64,000 nucleotides of DNA from contig NZ_FNZE01000002.1 of the NCBI RefSeq assembly GCF_900109175.1, forward strand, positions 1-64,000, in the 5' to 3' direction. The notes under the pieces were generated by a model, which was given only the letters and a program-made list of their open reading frames with translations, made no database searches and was not told the origin of the DNA. Shown here piece after piece: positions 38,809 to 48,132 of the stretch (position 1 is its first letter; each line of letters begins with the position of its first letter). A program made the position numbers and the translations under genes. The DNA comes from Pseudomonas linyingensis. GTDB taxonomy: Bacteria; Pseudomonadota; Gammaproteobacteria; Pseudomonadales; Pseudomonadaceae.

Positions 38809-39623
38809 TGCGCCGCCTGCTGCTCGCCATGCTGCTGGGCGCCGCGCTGGCGCAAGCTGCGGAACCGGTCGGGCAGGGCGCCCGGCGGGTGGTGGCGCTG
38901 GCGCCGTCGCTCAGCGAGATAATGCTCGAACTGGACGCCGCCGAACGCCTGGTCGGTGTGCTCGACGGCGGTCCGCGCCTGCCGGCGCTGGCCCATCTGC
39001 CCTCCCTCGGTCGGCATGGCCAGCTCAGCATGGAAACCCTGCTCAGCCTGCAACCGGACCTGATCCTGCTCTGGCCGGACAGCGTCGGCCCGGCGGTGCA
39101 GGCACAACTGCAGAGCCTCGGCATCCCGCTGATCGAGGCGCAGCCGCACAGCCTCGAGGAACTGGCCGGGCAGCTGGCGGCGATCGGCGCCGCGGTCGGT
39201 CATGCGGAACAGGGCGAGCGCCTGGCCGCGCGGATGCGCGCGGGCGTGCGCGAGCTGGCCGTCCGGCATGCCCGCGCCGAGCCGTTGACGGTGTTCTATC
39301 AGGTCTGGGATCGCCCCATGTATACCCTCGGCGGGCGGCAGATCATCAGCGACGCCCTGCGTCTGTGCGGCGCGCGCAACGTATTCGCCGATCTCGCCCT
39401 GCCGGCGCCGCAGGTCAGCGTCGAGTCGGTGCTGGCTCGCGATCCGGCGGTGATCCTGCTCGGCGAGCCGGGTCAGGCCGCCGCCTGGCAGGCCTGGCCG
39501 CAACTCACCGCGGTGCGCCGCGGCCAGGTCTGGGACGTGCCGGACGAGGGCCTGGAGCGGCCGAGCTTCCAGATGCTCGCCGCCACCGCGAAGCTGTGCC
39601 GGCTCCTGGATCAGGCGCGCTGA
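38808..39623 (+). CDS. BtuF-like periplasmic cobalamin-binding protein
   Basis: The 271-residue protein has a signal peptide ([19 protein letters not shown]) and a class III periplasmic binding-protein fold: RRVVALAPSLSEIMLELDA near the start, SLGRHGQLSMETLLSLQPDLIL, and MYTLGGRQIISDALRLCGARNVF. These match BtuF, which delivers B12 to BtuCD; siderophore or haem binding is the alternative. The convergent neighbour is btuB with a cobalamin riboswitch, supporting B12. No BtuC or BtuD gene is in the window. Confidence 0.82.
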   Translation: MRRLLLAMLLGAALAQAAEPVGQGARRVVALAPSLSEIMLELDAAERLVGVLDGGPRLPALAHLPSLGRHGQLSMETLLSLQPDLILLWPDSVGPAVQAQLQSLGIPLIEAQPHSLEELAGQLAAIGAAVGHAEQGERLAARMRAGVRELAVRHARAEPLTVFYQVWDRPMYTLGGRQIISDALRLCGARNVFADLALPAPQVSVESVLARDPAVILLGEPGQAAAWQAWPQLTAVRRGQVWDVPDEGLERPSFQMLAATAKLCRLLDQAR

Positions 39624-39636
39624 GTTTCACTGCTTG

Positions 39637-39675
39637 AAACGACGAGGCCCCGCCTTAGACGGGGCCTCGTCGTTT
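39637..39675. terminator. Bidirectional terminator between btuF-like gene and btuB
   Basis: A perfect 16-bp stem (39637-39652 with 39660-39675) has a 7-base loop; AAAC/GTTT at the base provide T tracts on both strands. It serves convergent genes. Confidence 0.88.
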
Positions 39676-39687
39676 CTGCGGTCAGGC

Positions 39688-41622
39688 TCAGAAGCGGTAG
39701 CCGACGCTCAGCTGCACCTCTTCCTCGGGCGCCGCATACAGGGCCTTGTTGCCCGGCGTCCAGTCGGAGTGGCTGGCGAAGGCGTCGTAGCGCTTGCCGG
39801 TCAGGTTGTTGACCCGCAGCTTGCCGGTGAACTGGCGGTAGTCGTAGGTCAGTGCCGCATTGAATACCGTGTAGCCGCCTTCGCGCGGCAGGGCGTGCGC
39901 GTTGTCGCTGGACAGGTAGCGGGCGCCGGTATACACCCCTTCCAGCCGGGCGTTCAGCCCTGGCAGCAGCCGGTAGTCGAGATGGGCGCTGGCGCCGTGG
40001 CGGGCGACGCCGGGGACGTCGTTGCCCTTGAAGCTGCCGGCGCGGTACTCGGCGTCGGTGAAGCTGTACTGGCCGCCCAGGCTCAGGCGCTCGCTCAACT
40101 GGCGTTGGCCTTCGAGCAGCAGGCCGTCTCGGCGGGTCTGGTCCAGGTTGACGTTGGCGCCGAGGCCGAAGGGGCCCGGTGCGCTGGGGTCGTACATCAG
40201 CTCGTCGTCCAGATCGAGACGGTAGACGCTCAACTGGTAACGCTGCACGCCGTCATCCCACTCCACGCCGCTCTCCCAGGATTCACCGGTCTGCGGCTTG
40301 AGGAACTCGACGCCGGGACTGACGAAGCCGTTCTCGTCGATGTTGGCCCAGCGCAGCACGTCCTCGCGCTTGACGAACAGGCGGGTCTGCGCGTCGGCCT
40401 GCCAGGACAGACCGACGCTGCTGCTGCCTTCGCGGTCGGTGTGGGTCTTGCCCACGGCATGGTTGCGGTCCTCCGCCTCGCTGGCGCGATAGCCGAGGGT
40501 CAGGATCAGATCGCGGCCGAGCGGCTGACTGAGCTGGGTGTACCAGTCGCGCAGGGTCTGGCGGAAGTCGCTGCCCCACGAGGCCTGGTAGTCGCTGGTG
40601 ATGTGGTCGTGGCCGAGCAGCCACTCGCTGCGCCCGAGGTCGGTATCCCAGCGCGCGGTCAGGCGCGGGCTGAAGCTTTCGATGCGGGTGCCCTGGGTGA
40701 AGGGCGAGGTGCCGAAGGCGCTGTTGTAGGCGCCGACGCCATCCTGGTCGCTGTGGCTGTAGTCGAGGTTGGCCGCCCAGATGTCGCCGAGGTGCTGTTC
40801 CACGGCGAAGCGGTGTACCTGGGTCTTGCTGTCGCTGAAGCCGTTGCTGTTGGCGTCGAAGCTGGCCTTGCGGTCGCTGCGCTGCTGGGTTTCGCTCAGG
40901 TAGCCCGGCAGCTGCAGCTCGTCGTCCACCGTCTGGTACTCGTACAGCGCCCAGCCCTGGGCGTGCTCGTAGCGCAGACGGCCGAAGGCGTTGCTGTAGT
41001 CGGCGTTGTTGTGGTCGCGGTAGTTGTCGGTGTGACGGGTCTCGCCGCTGGCATAGGCGGAGAAGCCGCCGCCCAGTTGCTGGAACACGTGGCCACGGTA
41101 GGCTTCCAGGTCGTGGCTGCCCTGGCTGGTTTCCACGTAGGCCTCGTTGCTGCGCGGGGTGCGGGTGATGATGTTGATCACCCCGCCGACCGCCTGGTCG
41201 CCGTACAGCACGGTGCCGGCGCCGCGCAGGATCTCGATGCGCTCGATGTTGGCCAGCGGCACGCTGTTGAGGTCGGCGCCGGCCAGCGCCGGCTGGTTGA
41301 GGCGGCGGCCGTCGACCAGGATCAGCGTGTTGTTCACCGCGTTCTCGCCGAAGCCGCGTAGGCTGGGGGTGGCGCGGCTGCCGTCGCCGATGATGTCGCG
41401 CAGCTGCACGCCGGCCTGGCCGCGCAGCACGTCCTGCAGGCTTTGGGCGCCACTGCGCTCGATCTCGGCGCGCGGAATCACCCGCACGCTGGCCGGGGCT
41501 GGCTGCTCCAGCGGCGTGGCGCGGGTGACGATCAGCGGCAGGACGTTGTCGGCGGCCGGCTCGGCGGCCAGGCTCAGGCCGGGGACCAGGGCAATGGCCA
41601 GCGCCAGACGGGAAACTTTCAT
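39688..41622 (-). CDS. btuB: TonB-dependent vitamin B12 receptor (BtuB-like)
   Basis: This 644-residue outer-membrane receptor imports cobalamin with energy from TonB. It has a signal peptide (MKVSRLALAIALVPGLSLA), a TonB-box-like segment VLPLIVTRATPLEQ, a plug domain with SLQDVLRGQAGVQL and GVINIITRTPRS, and a barrel ending VQLSVGYRF. I start at ATG 41622, as the upstream frame lies over the riboswitch. The cobalamin riboswitch fits a B12 receptor better than a siderophore receptor. A TonB/ExbBD set is not in the window. Confidence 0.93.
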   Translation of the reverse strand: MKVSRLALAIALVPGLSLAAEPAADNVLPLIVTRATPLEQPAPASVRVIPRAEIERSGAQSLQDVLRGQAGVQLRDIIGDGSRATPSLRGFGENAVNNTLILVDGRRLNQPALAGADLNSVPLANIERIEILRGAGTVLYGDQAVGGVINIITRTPRSNEAYVETSQGSHDLEAYRGHVFQQLGGGFSAYASGETRHTDNYRDHNNADYSNAFGRLRYEHAQGWALYEYQTVDDELQLPGYLSETQQRSDRKASFDANSNGFSDSKTQVHRFAVEQHLGDIWAANLDYSHSDQDGVGAYNSAFGTSPFTQGTRIESFSPRLTARWDTDLGRSEWLLGHDHITSDYQASWGSDFRQTLRDWYTQLSQPLGRDLILTLGYRASEAEDRNHAVGKTHTDREGSSSVGLSWQADAQTRLFVKREDVLRWANIDENGFVSPGVEFLKPQTGESWESGVEWDDGVQRYQLSVYRLDLDDELMYDPSAPGPFGLGANVNLDQTRRDGLLLEGQRQLSERLSLGGQYSFTDAEYRAGSFKGNDVPGVARHGASAHLDYRLLPGLNARLEGVYTGARYLSSDNAHALPREGGYTVFNAALTYDYRQFTGKLRVNNLTGKRYDAFASHSDWTPGNKALYAAPEEEVQLSVGYRF

Positions 41623-41675
41623 TGATGAATCCTCAAAAGTGGAAGGCAGACTTTCGAGGAGGGCAGGAACCAGAG

Positions 41676-41696
41676 ACGCGCCGACGAACGGCGCGT
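41676..41696 (-). repeat. Hairpin in the btuB expression platform
   Basis: Stem ACGCGCCG / CGGCGCGT (8 bp, 5-base loop) lies between the cobalamin aptamer and the btuB start. With no T tract it may take part in ribosome-binding-site masking rather than termination. Confidence 0.45.
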
Positions 41697-41727
41697 GACT
41701 GACGGTGCGGCCCTCCGCAACACCTGT

Positions 41728-41922
41728 CGAATCCGTCGGGGCCGGTCTCCGGGCTGTCGACACGCACCGCGCTCGCCTTCCCATGCGCGAGGCACAGTGG
41801 CGGTTGAGCGGGCGGCGATCGCTGGGATCGCGGTCGATTACCGTTGCGGGGGCAGCGCCGGGATTGTCCGCAGGACGCACCGGCTTCCCGTTTAACGCAG
41901 GCCTCTGGCCCGCGCACCCTGA
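41728..41922 (-). promoter_or_regulatory. Cobalamin riboswitch upstream of btuB
   Basis: On the minus strand the conserved elements appear in order: TTAAACGGGAAGCCGGTG, GCTGCCCCCGCAACGGTAA, GCCACTGTG, GGGAAGGCGAGC and the B12 box AGCCCGGAGACCGGCC (41740-41755). Binding of adenosylcobalamin in this family lowers expression of transport genes. The start of btuB is about 105 bases after the B12 box. Confidence 0.95.
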
Positions 41923-41926
41923 CGAA

Positions 41927-41959
41927 AAGCAAAACGCCGCGCACCTTAGTGCGCGGCGT
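41927..41959 (-). terminator. Intrinsic terminator after dxs
   Basis: An 11-bp stem (41934-41944 with 41949-41959) has a CTTA loop and is followed on the minus strand by TTTTGCTTTT. It isolates dxs from the btuB riboswitch that starts only a few bases later. Confidence 0.85.
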
Positions 41960-41978
41960 GGTGAAACTCAAGCAGCTT

Positions 41979-43889
41979 TCAGACGACTCGAGCTGAATCT
42001 TTCTCAAGCAGCGCCAGGCGCTGGCGCACCGCGGCTTCGATGCCGGCGGCGTCCAGGCCGCATTCGGCGAGCATCTCGCTCGGCTTGGCGTGCTCGACGT
42101 AGTAGTCGGGCAGGCCAAGCTGCAGCAGCGGCTTGACGATGGCCTCGCTGGCGAGGAATTCGCCGACCGCCGAGCCGGCGCCGCCCATCACGGTGTTCTC
42201 CTCGATGGTCACCAGCAGCTCGTGGTGGGTGGCCAGCTGGCGCACCAGGGTCTCGTCCAGCGGCTTGACGAAGCGCATGTCGACCACGGTGGCGTCCAGG
42301 CGCTCGGCCACCTGCAGGGCCTCGGCCAGCTGCACGCCGAACACCAGTAGGGCGACCCGCTGGCCCTGGCGACGCACCACGCCCTTGCCGATCTCCACGC
42401 CTTCCAGCGCCGGATCGATCGGCGCGTTGGGACCGCTGCCGCGCGGGTAGCGCACCGCCGCCGGGCCACGGTAGTGGTAACCGGTGGAGAGCAGCAGGCG
42501 CAGCTCGTTCTCGTCGCTCGGGGTCATCACCAGCATGCCGGGGATGCAGCGCAGGAAGGAGATGTCGAAACTGCCGGCGTGGGTCGGGCCGTCTTCGCCG
42601 ACCAGACCGGCGCGGTCGATGGCGAACAGTACGTCGAGGTCCTGCACCGCCACGTCGTGGATCAACTGGTCGTAGGCGCGCTGCAGGAAGGTGGAGTAGA
42701 TCGCCACCACCGGCTTGGCGCCCTCGCAGGCCAGGCCCGCGGCCAGGGTCACTGCGTGCTGCTCGGCGATGGCGACGTCGAAGTAGCGCTCCGGGAAGCG
42801 CTCGGCGAAGGCCACCAGGTCGGAGCCTTCCTTCATCGCCGGGGTGATGCCGATCAGCCGTTCATCGCGCGCGGCCAAGTCGCACAGCCACTGGCCGAAC
42901 ACCGCCGAGTACTTCGGTCCCGCCGCCTTCCTGGGCGCCTGTTCGCTACCCGGCTCGAGCTTGCTGATGGCGTGGTAGCCGATCGGGTCGGCCTCGGCCG
43001 GGGCGAAGCCCTTGCCCTTCTTGGTGACGATGTGCAGGAACTGCGGGCCCTTGAGCTCGCGCATCTTGCGCAGGGTGCCGATCAGGGTCGGCAGGTCGTG
43101 GCCGTCGATCGGGCCGATGTAGTTCCAGCCCAGCTCCTCGAACAGGGTGCCGGGCACCAGCATGCCCTTGGCGTGCTCCTCGGTGCGGCGGGCGATTTCC
43201 CAGGCGCCGGGGATGCGCGAGAGGATCTTCTTGCTGCCCTCGCGCATGCTGGCGTAGGTGCGGCTGGAGAGGATCTTGGCCAGGTAGTTGGACAGGCCGC
43301 CGACGTTCTTGGAGATCGACATGTCGTTGTCGTTGAGCACCACCAGCATGTCGGCGTTGGTTTCCGAGGCGTGGTTGAGCGCCTCGAAGGCCATGCCGGC
43401 GGTCAGTGCGCCGTCGCCGATCACCGCCACGGTACGCCGCTCGTTGCCCTGCAGGCGGTTGGCCAGCGCCATGCCCAGCGCGGCGCTGATCGAGGTACTG
43501 GAATGACCGACGCCGAAGGTGTCGTACTCGCTCTCCGCGCGGCGCGGGAAGGCGGCCAGGCCGTGCTTCTGGCGCAGGGTGGCCATCTGCTCGCGGCGTC
43601 CGGTGAGGATCTTGTGCGGGTAGGCCTGGTGGCCGACGTCCCACACCAGACGGTCGCGGGGCGTGTCGTAGACATGGTGCAGGGCGATGGTCAGCTCGAC
43701 CACGCCAAGACCGGCGCCGAAATGCCCACCGGTGCGTGCCACGGTGTAGAGCATGTACTGGCGCAGCTCGTCGGCCAGGGTCTCCAGCTCGCCTTCGCTG
43801 AGGGTGCGCAGCGCGGCGGGGCTGTCGATGCGGTCGAGCAGGGGCGTGTCGGGCCGCTGGCGGGGAAACTCGTGCAGCGTCTTGGGCAT
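41979..43889 (-). CDS. dxs: 1-deoxy-D-xylulose-5-phosphate synthase
   Basis: Dxs (636 aa) condenses pyruvate and glyceraldehyde 3-phosphate with thiamine diphosphate, the entry step of the MEP isoprenoid pathway. The start is ATG 43889 ([19 protein letters not shown]). [17 protein letters not shown] with the [13 protein letters not shown] segment forms the cofactor-binding site, and [13 protein letters not shown] is a transketolase-like motif. It is downstream of ispA and xseB, a common Pseudomonas order, so isoprenoid precursor and farnesyl synthesis are co-located. Confidence 0.97.
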   Translation of the reverse strand: MPKTLHEFPRQRPDTPLLDRIDSPAALRTLSEGELETLADELRQYMLYTVARTGGHFGAGLGVVELTIALHHVYDTPRDRLVWDVGHQAYPHKILTGRREQMATLRQKHGLAAFPRRAESEYDTFGVGHSSTSISAALGMALANRLQGNERRTVAVIGDGALTAGMAFEALNHASETNADMLVVLNDNDMSISKNVGGLSNYLAKILSSRTYASMREGSKKILSRIPGAWEIARRTEEHAKGMLVPGTLFEELGWNYIGPIDGHDLPTLIGTLRKMRELKGPQFLHIVTKKGKGFAPAEADPIGYHAISKLEPGSEQAPRKAAGPKYSAVFGQWLCDLAARDERLIGITPAMKEGSDLVAFAERFPERYFDVAIAEQHAVTLAAGLACEGAKPVVAIYSTFLQRAYDQLIHDVAVQDLDVLFAIDRAGLVGEDGPTHAGSFDISFLRCIPGMLVMTPSDENELRLLLSTGYHYRGPAAVRYPRGSGPNAPIDPALEGVEIGKGVVRRQGQRVALLVFGVQLAEALQVAERLDATVVDMRFVKPLDETLVRQLATHHELLVTIEENTVMGGAGSAVGEFLASEAIVKPLLQLGLPDYYVEHAKPSEMLAECGLDAAGIEAAVRQRLALLEKDSARVV

Positions 43890-43990
43890 CGGACGGGTTC
43901 GGCAGTCGGACAAAAGATTCGGGAGTTTACCCGAAGCTGAGGGACCTGCCCAAGCAGGGCGAAGGTCGAGCACCGGCTGGGTGTCAGCCG

Positions 43991-44026
43991 CGGGGTGGAA
44001 AAGACCCTCGGTCGTTTTCCACCCCG
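43991..44026 (-). repeat. Long hairpin between ispA and dxs
   Basis: CGGGGTGGAAAAGACC pairs with GGTC and TTTTCCACCCCG (43991-44006 with 44010-44026): 16 pairs with one bulged G and a CTC loop. No T tract follows on the minus strand, so it is probably a stability or attenuation element in the 151-base gap, not a full terminator. Confidence 0.65.
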
Positions 44027-44040
44027 GGCTTGGGCGTCGT

Positions 44041-44931
44041 TCAGTGACTGCGTGCGACGATGTAGCGGGCCAGTTCGCGCAGGGCGTCGGCGCGCTGGTC
44101 GAAGGGGGCGAGGGCGGCCAGCGCCTGGTCGCGCAGCTCGCCGGCATAGGCCTTGGCGGCGTCGAGGCCGAGCAGGGCCGGGTAGGTCGGCTTGTCGTGG
44201 GCCTGGTCCTTGCCCTGGGTCTTGCCGAGGGTGGCGGTGTCGCTTTCCACGTCGAGAATGTCGTCCTGCACCTGGAAGGCCAGGCCGATGGCGCGGGCAT
44301 AGTCCTGCAGCGCCTGCAGGCTGGCGGCGTCGCTGTGGCCGCTGGCCAGGGCACCGAGGCGCACGCTGGCCTCGATCAGCGCGCCGGTCTTGTGGCGGTG
44401 CATGGTTTCCAGCGCGGCCTGGTCGAGCTGGCGGCCGACCGAGCCGAGGTCGATGGCCTGGCCACCGGCCATGCCGGCGGGGCCGGCGGCGTGGGCCAGA
44501 CTGGCGAGCATGCTCAGCCGGGTGTCGGCGTCCAGCGGTGACAGCCTGGCATCGCAGAGGACCTCGAAGGCCAGCGCCTGCAGGGCGTCGCCGGCGAGGA
44601 TGGCGCAGGCCTCGTCGAAGGCGATGTGGGTGGTCGGCTGGCCGCGGCGCAGGTCGTCGTCGTCCATCGCCGGCAGGTCGTCGTGGACCAGCGAGTAGGC
44701 GTGGATCAGCTCTACCGCGCAGGCGGCGCCGTTGGCCTGCTCGGCCGCGCCGCCGAGGGCTTCGCAGGCGGCGTAGGCGAGCAGCGGGCGCACGCGCTTG
44801 CCGCCGTTGATCACGCTGTAGCGCATGGCCTGGTAGAGACGGACGAGTTCGGGCTGCGGGGCGACGAACAGGGTTTCCAGCGCGGCATCGACACGCGCCT
44901 GGCAGCGGGCCTGGTACTGCTGGAGACTCAT
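44041..44931 (-). CDS. ispA: Farnesyl diphosphate synthase (short-chain prenyltransferase)
   Basis: IspA (296 aa) builds farnesyl diphosphate from IPP and DMAPP for quinones and undecaprenyl carriers. The two aspartate-rich motifs are [14 protein letters not shown] and DDILD (in [11 protein letters not shown]). The start is ATG 44931, overlapping the xseB stop by four bases; the longer frame upstream is a shadow of xseB. Substrate-site residues GGKRVRPLL are conserved. Confidence 0.96.
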   Translation of the reverse strand: MSLQQYQARCQARVDAALETLFVAPQPELVRLYQAMRYSVINGGKRVRPLLAYAACEALGGAAEQANGAACAVELIHAYSLVHDDLPAMDDDDLRRGQPTTHIAFDEACAILAGDALQALAFEVLCDARLSPLDADTRLSMLASLAHAAGPAGMAGGQAIDLGSVGRQLDQAALETMHRHKTGALIEASVRLGALASGHSDAASLQALQDYARAIGLAFQVQDDILDVESDTATLGKTQGKDQAHDKPTYPALLGLDAAKAYAGELRDQALAALAPFDQRADALRELARYIVARSH

Positions 44932-45167
44932 TGCGCTTCTCCCTCCGGGTCGAAGGGGGCGGTCTCGCCGCTCTCGCCGAGGAGGATCTGCACCTTCTGC
45001 TCGGCCTGGCTGAGCGCGCCCTGGCATTCGCGGGTCAGGCGGATGCCCTGCTCGAAGGCGGCCAGCGAGTCCTCGAGGGACAGTTCACCACTTTCCAGGC
45101 GCTCGACCAGCGTCTGCAGTTCGGTCAGCGACTGTTCGAAGTCGGGGGCGGCTTTCTTGCGGGCCAT
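44928..45167 (-). CDS. xseB: Exodeoxyribonuclease VII small subunit
   Basis: XseB (79 aa) is the small helical subunit of exonuclease VII, which degrades single-stranded DNA; XseA is encoded elsewhere. The family pattern is [20 protein letters not shown] then [20 protein letters not shown]. It begins the minus-strand xseB-ispA-dxs unit, with an ATGA overlap to ispA. Confidence 0.94.
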   Translation of the reverse strand: MARKKAAPDFEQSLTELQTLVERLESGELSLEDSLAAFEQGIRLTRECQGALSQAEQKVQILLGESGETAPFDPEGEAQ

Positions 45168-45248
45168 GGCGGCGGTCTCGGGCGGCGGAAAACGGGCGCG
45201 ACACTAGCAGAGCCGCGCCCGGCGGGCAAACGACCGGCGGCTCGCGGC

Positions 45249-46019
45249 TCAGCGCCCGTAGGTCGCCCAGAAGTAGTACAGGGTCATGCCGCTGCCCACC
45301 GCGATCACCAGCATGCGCAGCCAGCGGGCCGGCAGGCGCTGGCCGAGCGCGCCGCCGACGTAGCCGCCGAGGCTAGCGCCGGCCAGCAGGATCAGCAGCT
45401 CGCTCCAGCTGACCCGCCCGGCGATGATGAAGGTCAGGCTGGCGACGCTGTAGATCACCGCCGAGATCAGGTTCTTCAGGGCGTTGGCGCGCGCCAGGGC
45501 ATGGCCCTCGATGGCAAAGGCGGCCAGCTGCAGGATGCCCATGCCGGCGCCGAAGTAGCCGCCGTACACCGAGACCAGCGCGTGGGCGCCGAGCGACAGC
45601 GGGGCATGCGGCGGCACCTCGGTTACCTCGCGGCGGCGTGCGGCGAGCAGGCGGCTGAGCCACGGGCTGGCGGCGAACAGCGCGGTGGCGGCCAGCAGCA
45701 GCCAGGGAATCAGCACGCGGAACACCTCGTCGCCGCCGGCCAGCAGCAGCAGGCCGCCACCCAGGCCACCGGCCAGGCCGGCCGCCAGCAGCGGCAGCAG
45801 GTAGCCGCCCAGCGGGCGCAGCGAGCTGCGCGCGGCCCAGGCGCCGGCGATGCTGGCCGGCCACAGGGCCACGGCGTTGGTGGCGTTGGCGGTGACCGGC
45901 GGCAGGCCGGTGGCCAGCAATGCCGGGAAGGAGAAGAAGGTGCCGCCGCCGGCCAGGGCGTTCATGCCGCCGGCGGCGAAGCCGGCGAGCAGCAGCAGGA
46001 GCAGGTCGCTGAGGGGCAT
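45249..46019 (-). CDS. TSUP (TauE/SafE) family permease
   Basis: This 256-residue inner-membrane protein has about eight hydrophobic segments in two repeats: LLLLLLAGFAAGGMNALAGGGTF at the start and the counterpart ELLILLAGASLGGYVGGALG. The family carries sulfite, organosulfur compounds or other small organic anions, mostly by export; substrate is unclear here. It is a stand-alone gene, with 81 bases between its stop and xseB. Confidence 0.82.
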   Translation of the reverse strand: MPLSDLLLLLLAGFAAGGMNALAGGGTFFSFPALLATGLPPVTANATNAVALWPASIAGAWAARSSLRPLGGYLLPLLAAGLAGGLGGGLLLLAGGDEVFRVLIPWLLLAATALFAASPWLSRLLAARRREVTEVPPHAPLSLGAHALVSVYGGYFGAGMGILQLAAFAIEGHALARANALKNLISAVIYSVASLTFIIAGRVSWSELLILLAGASLGGYVGGALGQRLPARWLRMLVIAVGSGMTLYYFWATYGR

Positions 46020-46113
46020 GGGGAAGTCTCTGCACTCTATTGGTGCGCCAGCTTAACAGCTGGCGACGGAGCTTTTGCCGGCCGCGGCAGTGTTCTTTGC
46101 CTGAGCGTGCGGT

Positions 46114-48006
46114 TCAGGCGTTGACGTGGCTGGCGCTGCAGGAGGCTTCGCTGTTGCGGATGCAGGCCGCGGCCGACTGCGGGCGGCCGAACAGGAAGCC
46201 CTGCAGACGGTGGCAGCCGTTGCGGCGCAGGAAGTCGGCCTGGCGCTGGTTTTCCACGCCTTCGGCGACCACCTGCATGTCCAGCTGCTCGGCGATTACC
46301 AGGATGCCGCGCACCAGCGCCACCGACTCGCGGCAGTCGGGCAGGCCGGTGACGAACTGGCGGTCGATCTTCACCCCGTCGAAGGGGAAGAACTGCAGGT
46401 AAGTCAGCGAGGCGTAGCCGGTGCCAAAGTCGTCGAGGAACAGGGTCAGGCCGGCCTGCTTCAGCGCATGCAGGGTGTCGAGCACCTGCTGGTCGGCATC
46501 CAGCAGGGTGCTTTCGGTGATCTCCAGCTCCAGGCGCCGGGCCTGCGGCTGTTCCTCGGCGAGGATCGCCAGCAGCGTGCCGGCGAGGTCGCTCTGGCGG
46601 AAGTCCAGCGGCGACAGGTTGATCGCGATGCCCCAGTCGCGCCCCTCCGCCTGCCACTGGCGTTGCTGGCGGCAGGCCTGACGGAACACCCAGCGGGTGG
46701 CCTCGAGGATCAGCCCGGTTTCCTCCAGCACCGGCATGAACTCGGCCGAGCCGACCAGCCCGCGGCGTGGCGAGTGCCAGCGCAGCAGGGCCTCGAAGGT
46801 GCGCTGCCGGCCATCGCGGTCGATCTGCGGCTGGTAGTACAGCTCGAATTCGTCGCGGGCCAGGGCGCTGCGCAGCTCCGCCTCGAGCTGCCGGCGCTGT
46901 TCGGCGTCGTCGGCCAGACGGTGATCGAAGTGGGCGAGGCGGTTGCGGCCGCGGTTCTTGGCCTGGTAGAGGGCGAGGTCGGCAGCCTTGAGCAGTTGGG
47001 AAGCGCTGGCCGGGCCGTGCGCATGCTGGGCGATGCCGATGCTCGGCGTGGTGAACAGCTCGTACTGGCGCACATGGAACGGCTGGCGGAAGGCCTGCAG
47101 CAGTTGTTCGGCCACGGCGTCGGCCTGCCCGGCCAGCTCCGCGCTGAGCAGCACGATGAACTCGTCGCCGCCGAGGCGGGCGAGCAGGGCGCCGGGCGGC
47201 ACACACTTGCGCAGGCGCTCGGCCACGCCGCGCAGCAGCTGGTCGCCGATCTCGTGGCCGAGGGTGTCGTTGATCCGCTTGAAATGGTCGAGGTCGATGA
47301 ACAGCAAAGACTGCGCTTCGCCGCACTGCAGGCCGAGTTCGAGACGGGCGAGCAGATGGGTGCGGTTGGCGATCCCGGTCAGCGGGTCGAAGTGGGCGAG
47401 ATAGTGCAGGCGATTCTCGGCGGCCTTGCGGTCGCCGATGTCGCGCACCAGCAGCAGCTGCAGCGCCTGGCCGCTGCGCAGGAAGGGCGTGCACGAGGCT
47501 TCCAGCGGGAAGCTGCCGGTGCCGCGCCGGGCGGCGAATTCGAGGTTGCAGTTGGGCTGGGCGAGCAGGCGGGCCCAGGCATCCTGGCCGAGCAGCAGGT
47601 CGTCGGCGCTCTGCGTGCACAGCTGATGCGAAGGGCAGTCGAAGATCTGCGCGGCGGCCGGGTTGGCCGAGTCGATGCGCCCCTGCGGGTCGATCACCAG
47701 CATGCCCACCGGCGCGGCGTTGATCAGGCTGCGCAGCTGCTGCTCGCTGTCGCGCAGGGCGCGGCGCTCGTCCTCGAGCTGGCCGATCATGTGGTTGAGG
47801 TGCTGGGCCAGCTGGCCGATGGCGTCGCCGCCGCCGATCTCGGCGCGCACCAGGTTGTTGCCGGCGGCAAAGGCGTCGGCCACGGCGGCAAGGCTGCTCA
47901 GTCGGCGCTTGCTGCGCTGCCGGTGGCGCAGGCCGAGGAAAATGCCGAACGCCAGCGCCAGGAAGGCGAGCAGGGCGAACAGGCCGGGCAGCTGGAGAAG
48001 GGGCAT
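46114..48006 (-). CDS. Membrane-anchored PAS-GGDEF-EAL protein
   Basis: The 630 residues have one N-terminal membrane helix (LFALLAFLALAFGIFLGL), a HAMP-like helix, a PAS domain (about 88-200), a GGDEF domain and an EAL domain. The cyclase motif GGDEF is complete at about 279-283, and the phosphodiesterase residues are kept: EAL at about 401, INLSPLDF, DDFGTGYASL. Both activities are therefore possible on cyclic di-GMP, though such tandem proteins often favour one. With no periplasmic domain, the PAS domain is the probable sensor. Neighbours give no clear pathway. Confidence 0.87.
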   Translation of the reverse strand: MPLLQLPGLFALLAFLALAFGIFLGLRHRQRSKRRLSSLAAVADAFAAGNNLVRAEIGGGDAIGQLAQHLNHMIGQLEDERRALRDSEQQLRSLINAAPVGMLVIDPQGRIDSANPAAAQIFDCPSHQLCTQSADDLLLGQDAWARLLAQPNCNLEFAARRGTGSFPLEASCTPFLRSGQALQLLLVRDIGDRKAAENRLHYLAHFDPLTGIANRTHLLARLELGLQCGEAQSLLFIDLDHFKRINDTLGHEIGDQLLRGVAERLRKCVPPGALLARLGGDEFIVLLSAELAGQADAVAEQLLQAFRQPFHVRQYELFTTPSIGIAQHAHGPASASQLLKAADLALYQAKNRGRNRLAHFDHRLADDAEQRRQLEAELRSALARDEFELYYQPQIDRDGRQRTFEALLRWHSPRRGLVGSAEFMPVLEETGLILEATRWVFRQACRQQRQWQAEGRDWGIAINLSPLDFRQSDLAGTLLAILAEEQPQARRLELEITESTLLDADQQVLDTLHALKQAGLTLFLDDFGTGYASLTYLQFFPFDGVKIDRQFVTGLPDCRESVALVRGILVIAEQLDMQVVAEGVENQRQADFLRRNGCHRLQGFLFGRPQSAAACIRNSEASCSASHVNA

Positions 48007-48085
48007 GGGCAGACAGGTCCTGCGAAGAGGCGTGCCACATTAGCGGAAAGGCCCACTCAGGAAAATCCCGGTTAAAACCTGCAGG

Positions 48086-48117
48086 CATAAAAAAGCCCGC
48101 CTTGTGGGCGGGCTTTC
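48086..48117 (-). terminator. Intrinsic terminator after ppa
   Basis: A 10-bp stem (48092-48101 with 48107-48116) runs into an A/T tract, so on the minus strand it reads GGCGGGC then a T run. It lies 16 bases after the ppa stop. Confidence 0.88.
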
Positions 48118-48132
48118 CGTAGCGGGTTCGAC

